64,000 bases of DNA, from positions 137,348,998 through 137,412,997 of the forward strand of contig OY829326.1 in the NCBI GenBank assembly GCA_963691655.1. The letters run 5' to 3'. Both the position numbers and the translations under genes were made by a program. Below, one piece after another: positions 1-12,000 of the stretch. Below the pieces are notes generated by a model. It was not told the DNA's origin, ran no database searches, and was given only the letters and a program-made list of their open reading frames with translations. The stretch's first letter is position 1. Each line of letters starts with the position of its first letter. Source of the stretch: Toxonevra muliebris (Eukaryota > Arthropoda > Insecta > Diptera > Pallopteridae).

Positions 1-339
1 AGTGCACTTTTTGCAGCATTACAAGATAAATACCCAAAATTAGCGCATAAATATTCAATTGGCAAAACGCTGCAAGGACGTGATATGTATGCGTTGAAAT
101 TGGGTGCTGTTGGTGATGATACAGTGGCAGCAACTCCTGCTGCTAATAAATTGCATCCCACAGTAAAGCTCAGCGCTAATATATACGGTGATGAAGCCTT
201 AGGTCGACAAATGGTTTTGTTCTTCGCACAATATATGACTGCAAATTATGACACATTACCGGAATTGCAACAGTTGCTCAATACCACAGAGATTCATTTG
301 TTGCCCAGTTGTAATCCAGATGGATTTGCGGCAGCTAAG
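1..339 (+). CDS. svr: svr alternative first coding exon 1A (5' partial), catalytically defective half of domain 1
   Basis: Open in frame 1 from the first base of the window for 113 codons, ending at a consensus donor (GTGAGT at 340) in phase 0 right after NPDGFAAAK. It aligns along its length with exon 1B (shared features: RDMYALKLG vs RNLIVLQIG, GDEALGRQ vs GDETIGRQ, LLNTTEIHLLP vs LVNTTDIYLMP). It must therefore be an alternative start of the same protein, splicing to exon 2 at 36070. The zinc motif HxxE is YGDE here: Tyr62 of the visible fragment replaces the first zinc-binding His, while the Glu (residue 65) remains. Drosophila svr is known to use alternative 1A/1B exons with an inactive 1A domain, which this matches. 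The initiator, signal peptide and promoter lie upstream of the window. Confidence 0.9.
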
Positions 340-1019
340 GTGAGTGAGAAAAGCATTTTCCTTCTTTTTTGTATTACATTTTTGAAGATATAAAAATATG
401 TTATTAAAATATTTACAAAATTCTCAATTTTTAGAAATATTCCCAAGAAATTCTCAACAAAAAAATAACACAAGAAAATGTTAAAAATTTTGAGAATCAA
501 GGTTTAAACAATATTCTGCAATAAGTCACGTACACATACATATAATCATAAGTAAAAGTTAAAAGTCAATGATTACATGCTTCAATGTTATTCTAAATTT
601 TGAAACATAAATACCGAGAAGACGGTGATCTATTTCAAAAATTGTGCAGCAGTAAATCTTAGAAAGAGCGGATAAACAATCAAGAGTTTATATTTTTCAA
701 CATATACATGATTCCTAAATTTCTGAGAACAACTGCTTCGTCACTGCTCCGTGTGTGTTAAAGAAAAGCCAATTAATCAGTTTATGCTCTACAAAAATGG
801 TTTAAAGCGATCGGATTTTTTTCGAACGTATTATTTTGCTATTACGTTAGCTCAAAAGTTTTGTAAATGAGTTGGGCAGCTGAACGAATTTAAAACAGCT
901 GACCGTAAAAAAACAAATAATTTAATTATTTGCAAATGAAAATGTATTTAGCCAAGCATTTTTGTGTGCTTTAAGTTATTTTTCTTATTTCTAGTAAATC
1001 TTTACTGTAGCGACAATTG
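340..1019 (+). other. start of the 35.7-kb intron after exon 1A; nothing recognised
   Basis: AT-rich intronic sequence beginning with the GTGAGT donor. I see no coding potential, repeat ends or RNA gene here. Confidence 0.6.
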
Positions 1020-1450
1020 CAGTTGACAAGAATTCAGAAAAATCAGATATATTTGTATGAAATCGTGTTTAGATCTCATCAAAATTGTTCATTTTATTAC
1101 ACAGTCCTTTAAAGACATAAAGGCAGGTAATTTTTCAGTTCCTGTTCTCATCTCTTTTAGAGTTGACTTTAATATTTCACAACTAGTGGACGATCATTTA
1201 TGAGTATAGGAACAAGAGAGAACGAAGATAACTCCTTTGGAATACAACTGGCAGCACCCTAATGAAATCAGAGACATGTTCTACTTCTACAATTTTTACA
1301 CCCAATCCAATTAAGCAATTCGAATTTTACCAGCATTCAATGCAAAAAGTTTTACTAGGAGTATCGTGCGATTCACTTTATCGAAAGTCTTAGCGAAATC
1401 TATGAAAATTACATTAGTTTGTAGTCCAGAAGTGAAATTTTTATTGGATG
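1020..1450 (-). mobile_element. decayed non-LTR retrotransposon, reverse transcriptase fragment
   Basis: On the minus strand, about 1330..1425 translates to VIFIDFAKTFDKVNR followed by TILLVKL, the classic non-LTR reverse transcriptase block (FxDFxKAFDxVxHxxLLxKL). Farther on, with a frameshift, LINDRP near 1185..1205 recalls the IFINDLP block. Stops and frameshifts interrupt the frame. I cannot define ends or clade; Jockey- or CR1-like is a guess. Confidence 0.55.
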
Positions 1451-2101
1451 ATTAAAGAAAATATTTAAATTGATGGTAGTCGATCTAAAGTACACTTGCT
1501 AACATAAAAAAAACGTCGGATTCTTTAGACTAAAAAATCATAAATATGTATTAAAAATGAGTTCCAACAAATTGAGGAAATAAATAGGGTATTCGGGTAG
1601 TAATCTGAGAAAAAAGTATGACAAAATTGCTGAAAAGCGCTGAAAATTTACAAGCATGACACCGAGACGATCTTAAAATAGTGCCGCATCAGTCAATATG
1701 TATAGCTTGAACCCATTTTATAATATCCAATTTTTTAATTAACCTAAGCATATCCTCTTCTTATCCAAGTAAAAAATTTCGGTGGAATGTAAGTGTATGC
1801 TGATTCAGCATATGTAAAAATTAAAAAAAAAGAACTATTCCGAAATTGAAATTAATTGTTGAAGATGGCCACCTGGGGGCATATGAGGCGATACAACGAC
1901 GGGTCAAAATTAGAAGGAATGCTCTGATTTTGATGAAATTTCTTGTATTATCAAATTTTGGATCGCTAAACTTAAATTTAAAGTCGGTTTTAATTAACCT
2001 GTTAGGATTTCGCCACAAACTACGCTTTAAGTTACAATTTTCGTCATAATGGAAAAATAGGCGGTTTGATCTTCAAGAAATTTATTTTATTTAGTTATAT
2101 T

Positions 2102-2520
2102 CAGTGTGGCCAACTTTTATTTCTCAAAATCCGCTAAAATTAAGAATAAAGCGCGTATTTTCTTTTAAAAAGCGCTAAATTTTTTTCTCAATACATTTAA
2201 ACTTTTTCACTAATACACGCACATATTTGCTACTTCTAGCCAATGAAAATTTCTTTGATCTTTCGAAGATAATTCATATTCTCAACTTACAACAGTTTAC
2301 TTGAATTTTTATGTTGTAAAATGAAGTAAAAAAATACAATATTTCGATTAAAATTTTGTTAGGATTATTCAGGAAATGGATTATTTAGTGAAGCATTTAG
2401 TGTCTTTTAAATTGAAAAAAATGCTCTAAAAACCCCGCTGACCGCTAAATCACTTTTTTCCGCATTTTAATTTTCAAAAGGCACTAAATTTAGCGGAAAA
2501 GCGCTGAGTTTGCCACACTG
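2102..2520. mobile_element. hAT-type MITE, copy 1 (419 bp)
   Basis: Begins CAGTGTGGCCAACTT and ends with the imperfect inverted complement (AGTTTGCCACACTG). It is flanked by a perfect 8-bp duplication GTTATATT (2094..2101 and 2521..2528). An 8-bp duplication with CAGTG termini is typical of hAT elements. The interior is non-coding and about 90% identical to the copy at 27500..27891, apart from a deletion of roughly 30 bp in the latter. Confidence 0.9.
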
Positions 2521-2721
2521 GTTATATTGATATAGAACTTTTCAGAAAGTGAAACAAATTTTTATTGGAATCTTTCAATGTTGTAGTCAAAGTAATATTA
2601 ATGACTGTAACTTTTGAAGCTTTACACTTTTATTCATTTTTCAACATGATTGCATACTTTTAGGGTTAATTCCAAGTTTTATCGAAAAAATTGCGTTCAA
2701 ACCTATTTTCAAATTTAATAT

Positions 2722-3144
2722 CCCCTAGTAGATAGTGAACTAGACTTTCATTCAGAAGGTTGGGGGTTCGATTCCCGTCTTGGTCTGGTGGTTAATTCTC
2801 ATAAATTTCTTATATTCACTATCGATATGAAGTGGATGAGAATTATAAGAATGTGTACAAGTGCACACCTTGGTTGGTAATGGCAAAACCACCGAGCTGA
2901 TAAAACATTGCCATACAGCCGTTGGGAATCGGCGTTAAACTGTAGGTCCTACCATCGCCACTGTGGTCTAGTGGCAGAGTGCCAGACTCTTGTCTCTGGA
3001 GACCCGAGTTCGATTCTCGGCTTGGGTATGTTTCTTATCTATCATTCGTTCTCTCTTCCTTTCTTTCTTTATTTGGGCTTTGGTACAATAGATCTTATAG
3101 GTCGCAGTGCCTAACTTTCGAGTCGTCCTTCCTTCAAATAATAA
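2722..3144 (+). mobile_element. dimeric tRNA-derived SINE, copy 1 (5' truncated)
   Basis: Two tRNA-like units joined by a linker of roughly 130 bp. Unit 1 retains most of its A box and a B box GGGTTCGATTCCC at about 2765. Unit 2 (from about 2957) has A-box-like TGGTCTAGTGGCAGAGTG and B box GAGTTCGATTCTC with a perfect 5-bp T-stem (CCGAG/CTCGG). The tail contains TTTCTTATCTATC and ends in AATAATAA. Compared with copies at 38594 and 59831, about 12 bp are missing at the 5' end. It sits inside repeat copy A; no clear target duplication remains. Confidence 0.85.
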
Positions 3145-3935
3145 GGTGCCTTCTAAAATTGAAAAAAAAAATCCAGTAACGTATTTTCACATATTTTGTA
3201 GATTTTCTCTTCCAAATCTGGAATAAAAAATAACACCAAAAATTTCCTTGATAAATTTAGAACACAAAACTAGAACTTCTGGCGAGATATCATTAAAAAT
3301 GTATTTTTAGATGTTTACGCATTGTTGTTTTCTTCATTATAAAAGATTTCGTTTTTATGCTCCAAAAAGTGTAACCTTTTTATTTTCACTTTCTTCGCTT
3401 TTTGCACGTCTACATCGCCTTATATCGATATTATTTTAAAATTGCGATTAGAAAAAATAAACTATAATCTATGCACTTAAACAATACAATAAATAAAAAG
3501 AATTTTTGATATGTTGCACTAATTCATTGATATGTAAATATTTTCTACAACCGTTTTTGATATAGAAATTATGAGTTGCATACTTTTCGGCTTAAAGTAA
3601 AATAAATAATAAATCAAACACTTATAAACTCACACATACTATGAAACCTCACACGACACCGACGTGACATTTGACTTTAATTTCTATCACTTCACTCCAC
3701 TATACATTTTCTTCAGCCCCGAGTAAAGATGTTATCACGTCAAAATCGAACGATCCCACATTTTTGTGAAAAATTTTTCGACTTTGAGCTGCTTCTACAC
3801 CACTACTATTTTTTCGCTAAGATTTTTTGGGGTTTTCTCAGTTGGAGTATTTCTTTAAAATGACACCAAATTTGTTTGGTTTTGACATTATGATTTTTTT
3901 GAATTTTGTCTATGGGGCGAATCACTGTGCGACTT

Positions 3936-5107
3936 ACTAATCATACAGTGTTATGTGAACTATTTTCGGGTAAAAAATCAGTATACACAGTGTGATATGG
4001 AAATGAAAACGTTAAATAAACTAACCAATGTGCGTTATTAAAATCAATTTAAATATGTCAAAATTTCCAAATAGAAAGTGAAATTTATGAATTCCCAAAA
4101 ATTAACAGCAATCAAAAATAAAAATGCAAAGTTCGCGAAATTAATTCAAAGCGAGAAATTGGGGCAAATCTGAAATTCCTACTCGATGCTGGTAAAATTG
4201 AAAGGTTTTAACACGCCTTTCCAAAAAAAATAAATAATAATAACTACAACCACAAGAATGACAATAAAGCAAAAATAAGAAACAGCTTGAAGATATACAT
4301 ACATATATTAAATGTGCAGAAATACATATGTATAAACATAGAAAACAATAGCACAAAAACAATTTAAATACAAATTATTTTGAATATTTCTTTTGTTCAT
4401 TAAAAATAATCACATAACAACGACGACGAGTGTAAATGATTCATTCATGTTCCAAAATATATTTATACATACATACATATTTCTTCTTTTTTTTTTTTTA
4501 ATTAAAAATTTTTCACAACAAGCAACATCAGCAAAATTTGTCAGAATACTTTTCTCTGGTTATCTAGTCGTAGTAAAATTTGTTCGTTGTATTTGATATC
4601 TCAATAGCATCTTGAAAAATTACCAGTAGCTTAGCAGCGAGCGAATGTTATGATGTCTCAAGTGGGCCACTTAATTCATATCATCGAAGATGGCAACGTT
4701 GCCGTTGTGTTTTTGCCTTCATCTTCTCCATGAAGCTATTAATTTTTGTTTTGAGTTTTTTCATTGTTTTTGCCGGTATTTTTTCGATATACTCTCTACA
4801 GTTTATCTAAGGTGACCAACCGTACATAATTTTTATGAATAGTACATAATTTAAGCGTCTTCTGCATAAAAAAAAAATTATTTATTGTCCATAGTTTTTT
4901 TAAAATTTCTACTGAACCTAGTTCTTATATGTACATTTTGAATTTTTCCGAACGTCGAATTCAAAACAAGCATCATTCGTATAATGCGAAACAAGCATTA
5001 GAGGATGAACACAATTGAGGCGACGATAGCGGTCGGCGATTGTTTTGACATTTTAAAATTCAAATTTATGTATAGAAAAACAACAAATGTGAAATATGTC
5101 ACAAAAA
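3936..5107. other. intronic sequence, nothing recognised
   Basis: AT-rich, with short low-complexity runs such as the ACATACATACAT stretch near 4465..4480. Open frames here are short and compositionally like the background. No gene or repeat end supported. Confidence 0.5.
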
Positions 5108-5109
5108 TA

Positions 5110-5398
5110 CAGTCAACGCTCGAAACCGTGAACTAATAAAAACCAAGGGTGTTCACGTTTAAGAGATTATTCACTTTTGCGATTGTTGAAAAAATAACGG
5201 AAGCCTTATGATCTTACCACAGAATTATCTTCACCTTAAATATTACCTTTTGTCTTAAGTTCTTGTAGTAAACATATCTAGAGGACTCCCGAAATTATTA
5301 AAGTCATGAAAATTTATACACAATTTCTAAGAAATTTTGTTCACGTTTTAGAGCTTTCAGTGAAGAAAAAATTTGTTCACATTATCGAACGTTGATTG
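5110..5398. mobile_element. pogo/Tc1-like MITE (289 bp)
   Basis: The left end CAGTCAACGCTCGA and the reverse complement of the right end CAATCAACGTTCGA form imperfect terminal inverted repeats of about 25 bp that continue into GTGAAC. The left end is preceded by TA, the expected target; the right flank reads TG then TA, so the duplication is not clean. No coding capacity. The pogo assignment rests on the TIR type only. Confidence 0.6.
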
Positions 5399-5402
5399 TG
5401 TA

Positions 5403-7285
5403 TAAATTCAATGGAGACAAAATATGAGAACATCGCCATCATGACGTAAAGAAATAGAAAATATTGTTTCGTCACAATTTTTTTTTTCTCCCATAAGGTT
5501 AGTGGCAGTCTTCTGTTTGAAAGCGCACTTCGAAAACGCAAGAGACCGCACACTGGTGCATTTTTGTCGCATTAAAATTGCAACAACTGATTCGCATTTT
5601 ATTTCTTTCTGCCACATACATGGCAGAAAAATTATGTATGGTGTCCATAGAGATGTAAAAAAGACCGGCAGTTACCGATCACGATGGTATTTTACTGAAA
5701 ATTACCGGTAATATTCAGTCTTTTTCGGTCGAATTCGTAATAACACACGCATATATGTGCAAATTTGTTTCAGATGGTTTGTCATCATTTTTGTTGTGTT
5801 TTTCTCGAATGCAACTCTTCGTTTTATTTTGTTGTTTTCGTTTCAAATTAATTACCTACTCTTCGAATGAGCGAACACTTTTTGGTAAACGGAACACCTT
5901 AGTATATTTGTTGTTGTTTCTCTCTATTCTTTTTCTCTATTAATACTTTCCAGAAGTTCGGATGAATTGGAACCTAATACCATTCAAATTTAGTTACATC
6001 TTTTTAAATTTAAATTTTTATCTTTTTTTTTTTAAATTAAAAAAATGTAATTTTCAAGTTTTTTCTTTGGTTATTTTTTCCTCATATTGAAAATGACCAA
6101 AAATGGTGTCCAAATTTTAAGTTGGTAGCCTTAACGATAACTCATGTGTTATTGTATTTAAAAAGTGTTAAATTCATTCAAGTTCAATGGTTTGTCTTCA
6201 GTTTCTTCATCTCTTATCTTCGTTTACGTTACTTAATTTTGTTTTCTTTTTATTTTATGTTTTTTAGGTGTTTATTTTGTTTTATACCGGCTAAAATTAA
6301 AAAACAATTAGTCAACAATAATTACTCGTACGTACGCGTATGTTTTGGTTATTTATTTATTTTTATTGGTTTATTTAAGCTTATACTTAATACTATTTTA
6401 AGGTTTCCGTTGCTCTGGCGCCTTATTGTCTTTTGTTTTTTGTAATTTAATTTTCTCGTGCCACAAAAATATGTTTATTATTATTATTTGTTTGCATGTT
6501 CTATGCTCTATTTACTAGAGCATGTGTGGCCACAATAATATTTATTTTTTGTATGAGTTATTTTGTGGATAAATGTATTCTCTTTTGTCAAAAGTTCAGC
6601 TAAACGTTTGTGTTTGTTTATAAATGCATATATATGTATGAAAATGTATGATAACTAATTGCTTGTCTTTGAAAAATATTTGTATATTTAACCCAAATCT
6701 TTTCTCGCGAAAAAAATAAAACAAAAATTGTGTGCATCAGTGGGACGCCGGAAGTTTTCTTCTTCAGAACGTTTGCTTGCGAAGTCTACACTCTACACAC
6801 TACAAATTTTTTCACGATAGCAGAATCTGAATTTTGTTGGGCCTCCATTTTTCGACGAAATCTACATTCTAGTTGTTTCTCTGCCGCAGTTTTTGCTGTA
6901 TATTATCGTTTACCCCCGGAGGAAATATAAAAACGATTCTAAAGAAGTAAACTTCAAAAATATTATGATTGAGAATAATATTATGAAGAGAGATCCTGAT
7001 GCCTCAGTGAGTTTTTTATCACTTTATTTGCTGACTTTTTGCGTATTGCGGGTAGATTTTCAACTTTTGGGCCCTGTGCAATAGACTGCAGTTTGATTTC
7101 TGGATTATTCACCTGTTTTGATTTTATTAATGGTGCTTAGACCCTCCGTCTACGAATTTCTTAAGAAAATATTTGACCATCCGTCATTCAAAATTTGTGG
7201 AACTCATCGAGCAGATTTCTTCGTGTGCCTATCCCAAATGATTTTCTAACATTCGTGACATCATTTTTTAGATCAATCTTGGATT
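5403..7285. other. intronic sequence, nothing recognised
   Basis: T-rich low-complexity sequence around 5755..6445 makes chance open frames of up to 107 codons whose translations are Phe/Leu-rich and show no family features. No other structure supported. Confidence 0.5.
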
Positions 7286-8060
7286 TTAGTCAATTTTAGC
7301 ATTCAGCATGGCTGCATTTATATCGTTAGTCAAATATTTTGGATGGCCAACAGTGCAGAACTCTGTACAGTCAAATGAGTTTTGCAGTGTTACCAAAAGC
7401 AGACATTGGAGCATATAAGTATATAGTCCGTAATCGTCCGAAAAAGGTTTTATAATCAATGAATAGGTAGTGAGAATCAATCGATTTTTCTTAGGTCTTT
7501 TCAAGGATTTAGTGCTGCGAGAATATAAAGACCAGGCCTGAAGTCACACTGATAAGGTCCAATCAACTTATTGGCAATGGGCTTCTGTCGTTCATACAAC
7601 ACATTAAACACAAATATGTATGCGATATTAGAAAAAAATTATCCCAACATATGAAATCACCTTTTTTGTAGAAAAGGCAGAAATCGCTAAGGTTCAAATC
7701 AACCGACTATATTCTCCACATGAACTTGTTCATGCATTTTGTGAGCTCTTCACGTTACATCCTAGATAACTCAGCAAAATGACCATCTGCACCTGCAACC
7801 TTATTGCCGTAGCCTGTGGTACGTCGCCATCGTCAATGATTGTGTTACCTTAACAACTTCCTTAGTGGCAGGATTATTTCTGTCTTCTCAATTAAGTAAC
7901 TTCGAAAAGTGTTCCCTCCATTCCTTTATAATATCCTAAATGCCACGAATTTTAAATCTTCGCCCTTGCATTCAAAGTATTTTATAGCACTACTCTCAGA
8001 AATCATCGATTTGTGCTCCTCTCAGGTATGCTCACGACGTATGATGAAATGTCACTGCAA
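7286..8060 (-). mobile_element. decayed RTE-like non-LTR retrotransposon (endonuclease-RT linker and RT N-terminal part)
   Basis: Reading the minus strand with frameshifts gives, in order: a WREHF..LLN-like block (about 7925..7880), KVAGADGHFAEL (about 7810..7770; compare NKAxGADGxPAEL), LSDFCLFYKKGD (about 7695..7660; compare LxVLCPVxKKGD) and KPIANKLIGPYQCDFRPG (about 7590..7535). The last two are hallmark blocks of RTE-type reverse transcriptases in insects. Further sequence to 7286 resembles the following T..LFIDF block. Stops and frameshifts make it a dead fragment. Confidence 0.8.
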
Positions 8061-8598
8061 AAAAAACAAATCATTCGCCCATTATTAGTTTTTACACATG
8101 ATATCCAAAGTGGTTTTAAAAAAAGCAAGTTTAAACTTATAAAAACTTAAATCACGAAAAACTAAAAACAATACAATGCTTTTCAAACCGTTTCTTTACA
8201 AACTTTCGTTCATCTACACTCTTTTCTTTCACTAATTGTTATAACTAAACAATTTATATTAAAAAAATTGATGAAGAACAAAAGTAGGTCACACGTGTAA
8301 CATTTATATATTCTCCTTTATAGCTATGTACATACATTCACTTTTCCGTTTTTTTTCTTTCGTTTTATTAAAACTGCTCAATGTGCTCTTTGTGTAAAAC
8401 AAATTACTTTGAACTTTGTGACACCAACCACAACCACATTAGACTCTTCAAAAACGTGCATTTACTTAAACAATCATAACAAAATCAAAATATTTCCTTG
8501 TAACAGCTTACCGATCATCTGAATCAGCTCCTTACAAAACTTTGAGTTATCTAATATAAACTTAACCGTAGATTTACACATTTCCGCCCACGCTTTTC

Positions 8599-9024
8599 TT
8601 AAGGGGGGACATTAATTTAGAAATTTTCAAAAGCTAATTTCTTTATTTTACCATATTCTTCAAAAACATCGATTTAAGAATGCCTCCTGAAATTTTGTTT
8701 TAAATTTTCTCAAAAGAACGTTTTTAAAATCAGTGAACACTTTTAAACTGGCTGATGAGAGGGTGATTTGTAAAAAAAAATACAACTTAAGTCCCATTTT
8801 TCTAGCAAAAATCGCGTTTTTAAGTAGCCATTTTGTTACAAAACCGTCTCGTTCATTCGTCCCTCTAATTAACTAACTAACGAAACATCTTTTAATTTTT
8901 AGTTTAGGGTGATTTACTTTCGAGCTACTGTGCTCACCTCCAAAAAAGGTTCAAACTCCCACATATCTTCAGGAAAGTCTTGAAACATGTTCGCTGTGTC
9001 TTCTAAATGGACGTCCCCCCTTAA
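8599..9024. mobile_element. piggyBac-like MITE (426 bp including TTAA sites)
   Basis: Starts TTAAGGGGGGAC and ends GTCCCCCCTTAA, that is, TTAA target sites flanking inverted GGGGGGAC termini. Similarity continues inward imperfectly to an ATTTAGAA motif in both ends (about 22 bp). TTAA duplication is the piggyBac signature. The interior is non-coding. Confidence 0.75.
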
Positions 9025-12000
9025 ACGCACGTAACTTTTTACATCTTTATGGCTTATTTTGTTAACAAAGCAATTTGATTTTTATATAATCAAATGGAAA
9101 ACAACTTCAATATCGCTTACTTACATACGCACAAACATTATTTGTATACATAACTTTCTATGGAAATTCTGCTGACGTAATAACAAAACTGAATGCCTTT
9201 CAGCCTTTTTCACTTCAACAAACATGAAACGTGTTTAGTTTCTGAAAATTTACAGGCACGTGTTTGAAGATGCCTTCTCCATAGTTTCGCAAACTATTTA
9301 TACATTTTAATACTTACATAGAAGAAGCTAATCTTGTATTTTGTATATTTAATATATGTGCATAATCTTCTACATTATAAGTGGAAATGACTAAGTATTT
9401 GCAATATGACAATAACACAGTTATTTGGTAAAATTAAGTATCTTTGTGCTACCACATGGCTCATGAATATCCTTACTCCTTATTTGCCGAATCAATTTGA
9501 GCGGCTTAAAAGATTGTTTTTTTTTTTATCTAAAATATAATAAAATTATTTATCTTTCAGTAATAAAAGTGATTTATTTTTGTATATCTATGGTGCTTTC
9601 TTATTAGTATTACATTTAATTTTAAAATCAATATAAAAACCATATCAATTCTAAGAGTTTTGAGATATTTATCAGGCTCGTTCTTGTTTTGTATATGAGA
9701 CAGTCAGCGTTAAAAAGGCAAATTCAGCCACTGGTTATGTCATTGATTTGCTGAAACACTTTGACTTAGTTATGAAAACAATCACGATTTAGTCAGCATT
9801 TTAAAAATATAATTTTTGTGTGACTTTTTCATAAGATTAATAATTTTTTTTTTTTTTTTTCAAAGTAATATAGGGTGTTGAACTAAATCATAGTTATGAA
9901 AGTGAACTCTTCAATTTAATACCATCGATGTATTCTTTTCCATAGAATAATTTTTGTCTGACACAAAAGATTGACAAGCAAAATGCCTATGTATACTGCA
10001 TTGCTTTCTAGACAATATTAGTCTGTAGTAACTTGGCCTGACACGACGATGTTGTTGTATCTAAACTGTTTCTAGTACATCAACCTAGGCTTAGTTTACT
10101 GTGCAAAATTGCTGTTCAAAACCTTGTGTGGATGCGTGGATTTTGGGTACTCAAGTACCTCTGGTGTAATCAGATTACAGTCTGAAATCCAGCAGATCGC
10201 TTTCTTTTTGAGAATAGCTAGCAGCTCTGTTGTGAACGGGAAATTTAATATGGTAATTTTTATGACGTCTTGGATATCACTGCCCTGATTCAATCGGAAT
10301 TAGTTCAAAATTAAATTTTGACACTTAGATCAATCATCTCTTGTCCTCTTATATTTACATCAGCGCTCCGAAGCTCTCTGCAGTCAGAACTGTTGTAATC
10401 CAAATATCAAGACTTCAGCCGTAGGTATGTCAGTCGCAGTTCTAACGTCATAACTCAGGCTTTCTGTAGTCCACCACCCTCGACTCTGAGAAAGAGTTGA
10501 TTTGCAATGGAGCTCTTCTCCAAAATACTCTCTCTGACATAACCAAGAGAGACTTCGAATGTCATTTTTGGGCCTCCAGAATCAATGTCCTTTCCACAGC
10601 AGCTAGTGGATTGGTATTATTGTAGGTTCAACTCCAAGTACACAAATTTTGTTCACACATCAATTTGCCCATGGTTTTCTCCTTACAAGATGAATAGAAT
10701 TCCCCTAGCGCGTACCCTCTAAAAAGAAAGTCAGGGGATCGCACTCCTTAAGTCCTAATGATGCGTATACGCACAAAAAAGAAGAAAATTTGAATGCAGA
10801 TAAAAAAAAGTTGCCGGAACACGTAATCGCTATCACAGTTGTTCTAACGCGAAGAGAAAAACTCTAAAAAAAAATAAAAAAATTCAATACCATTTGCTAT
10901 TTGAATTTATAACGATAAAGACGTGTGATTGAAGATTTTTTGTTTTTTAACGGGTTCGCTCTGGGACTTAATAGGTTAATGAAGCATTAGAAAAAGTAGA
11001 TTAAAACCTATAGCGGCGCACAAAATTTCTCCGCTGAATTGTAAAAAAATGATTTTTAGCAATGTTTGACTTCGGATTGTTCAGTATATTTTCTAATCAA
11101 CAGTTGTTGAAAATAATACATCAAATGAAGGAGTTGTATATGTTCTAAAAATTTTAATTTCAGATGGTAGTGTTTCGGAACAGGGCCCGCCTCATACACA
11201 AAATAAAACACAATTTCAATTAAGTGGAAAAAACTAAGTATGTTGAAAAAAACTACTTTTATTAGACTGCTTCTTTTCCCTCTGCCCTATCCAGCAACAA
11301 TAAAAATAATTCTTTTTAAAATAATGACAATTAGATTCCCGATCCGGGACCATCTCTCAACCTTCCATATTCAGCATGTCTGCGCAGAGTTGCATTCATG
11401 CTCATCAAGCGTATTGCGCATGCAATACGATACAGGTAGCACCTAAATTGAATAAAGATGCTGATTTTATATTACTCCTCCTCATTGGTAGTTATTGCTC
11501 CTCATTTTGGAATATAGTTTAATGTTAATTTAGTGGTTTGATGGTGATGAATATAATGGAAACTTGTACCCTTGCAGGGCTTCTTACAGGCCACTGCCTT
11601 CTTAAGTAACATCTAAAGAAGATGGGTATATCACAATGTGATTCATGCCGACTATGCAATGAAGACATATTCATTATGTGAACGTCCAGCTCCTGCAAGG
11701 CGTAGATCGCTTGACCTTGGAAGGGGAATCTTGAGACCTTCTGAAATATGCGACATAAAACCTGACTCAATTCTTAGATCCATTTGTAGTCTTAATTTAG
11801 AATTATGTTGAAACCAAGGGCTGCACAAAAGATCAACAATGGTCGCAGTGCACTATAGTCTGTTTAATTAATAAATAATAATTAATATAAAACAAAAAAT
11901 TAATGTACTTAGGCAGCAGCTTATGGAAAGTTCCACTATCAAAATACATAGTATGAAAATTTAACTGAAATATTAATTTTTATTCCACACTTCAAATACA

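Larger units (their letters stand above)
1850..3935 (+). repeat. unclassified dispersed repeat, copy A (interrupted by a MITE and a SINE)
   Basis: Blocks at about 1880..2101, 2529..2720, 3145..3280, 3740..3815 and 3900..3935 match, in the same order, the reverse complement of 49790 down to about 48440. Examples are TTTCGCCACAAACTA, AAGGTGCCTTCTAAAATTGA, AACACCAAAAATTTCCTTGA and GAATTTTGTCTATGG. The breaks between the first three blocks coincide with the hAT MITE at 2102..2520 and the SINE at 2722..3144, so the repeat is older than both insertions. No protein motif or terminal structure identifies the family. Confidence 0.7.

Noticed and set aside
2908..3179. Small peptides in two frames
   Set aside because: Frames run through SINE sequence and recur in the other SINE copy at 38792.
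6122..6445. 107-codon open frame
   Set aside because: Phe/Leu/Tyr-rich translation of T-rich low-complexity DNA, no motif.
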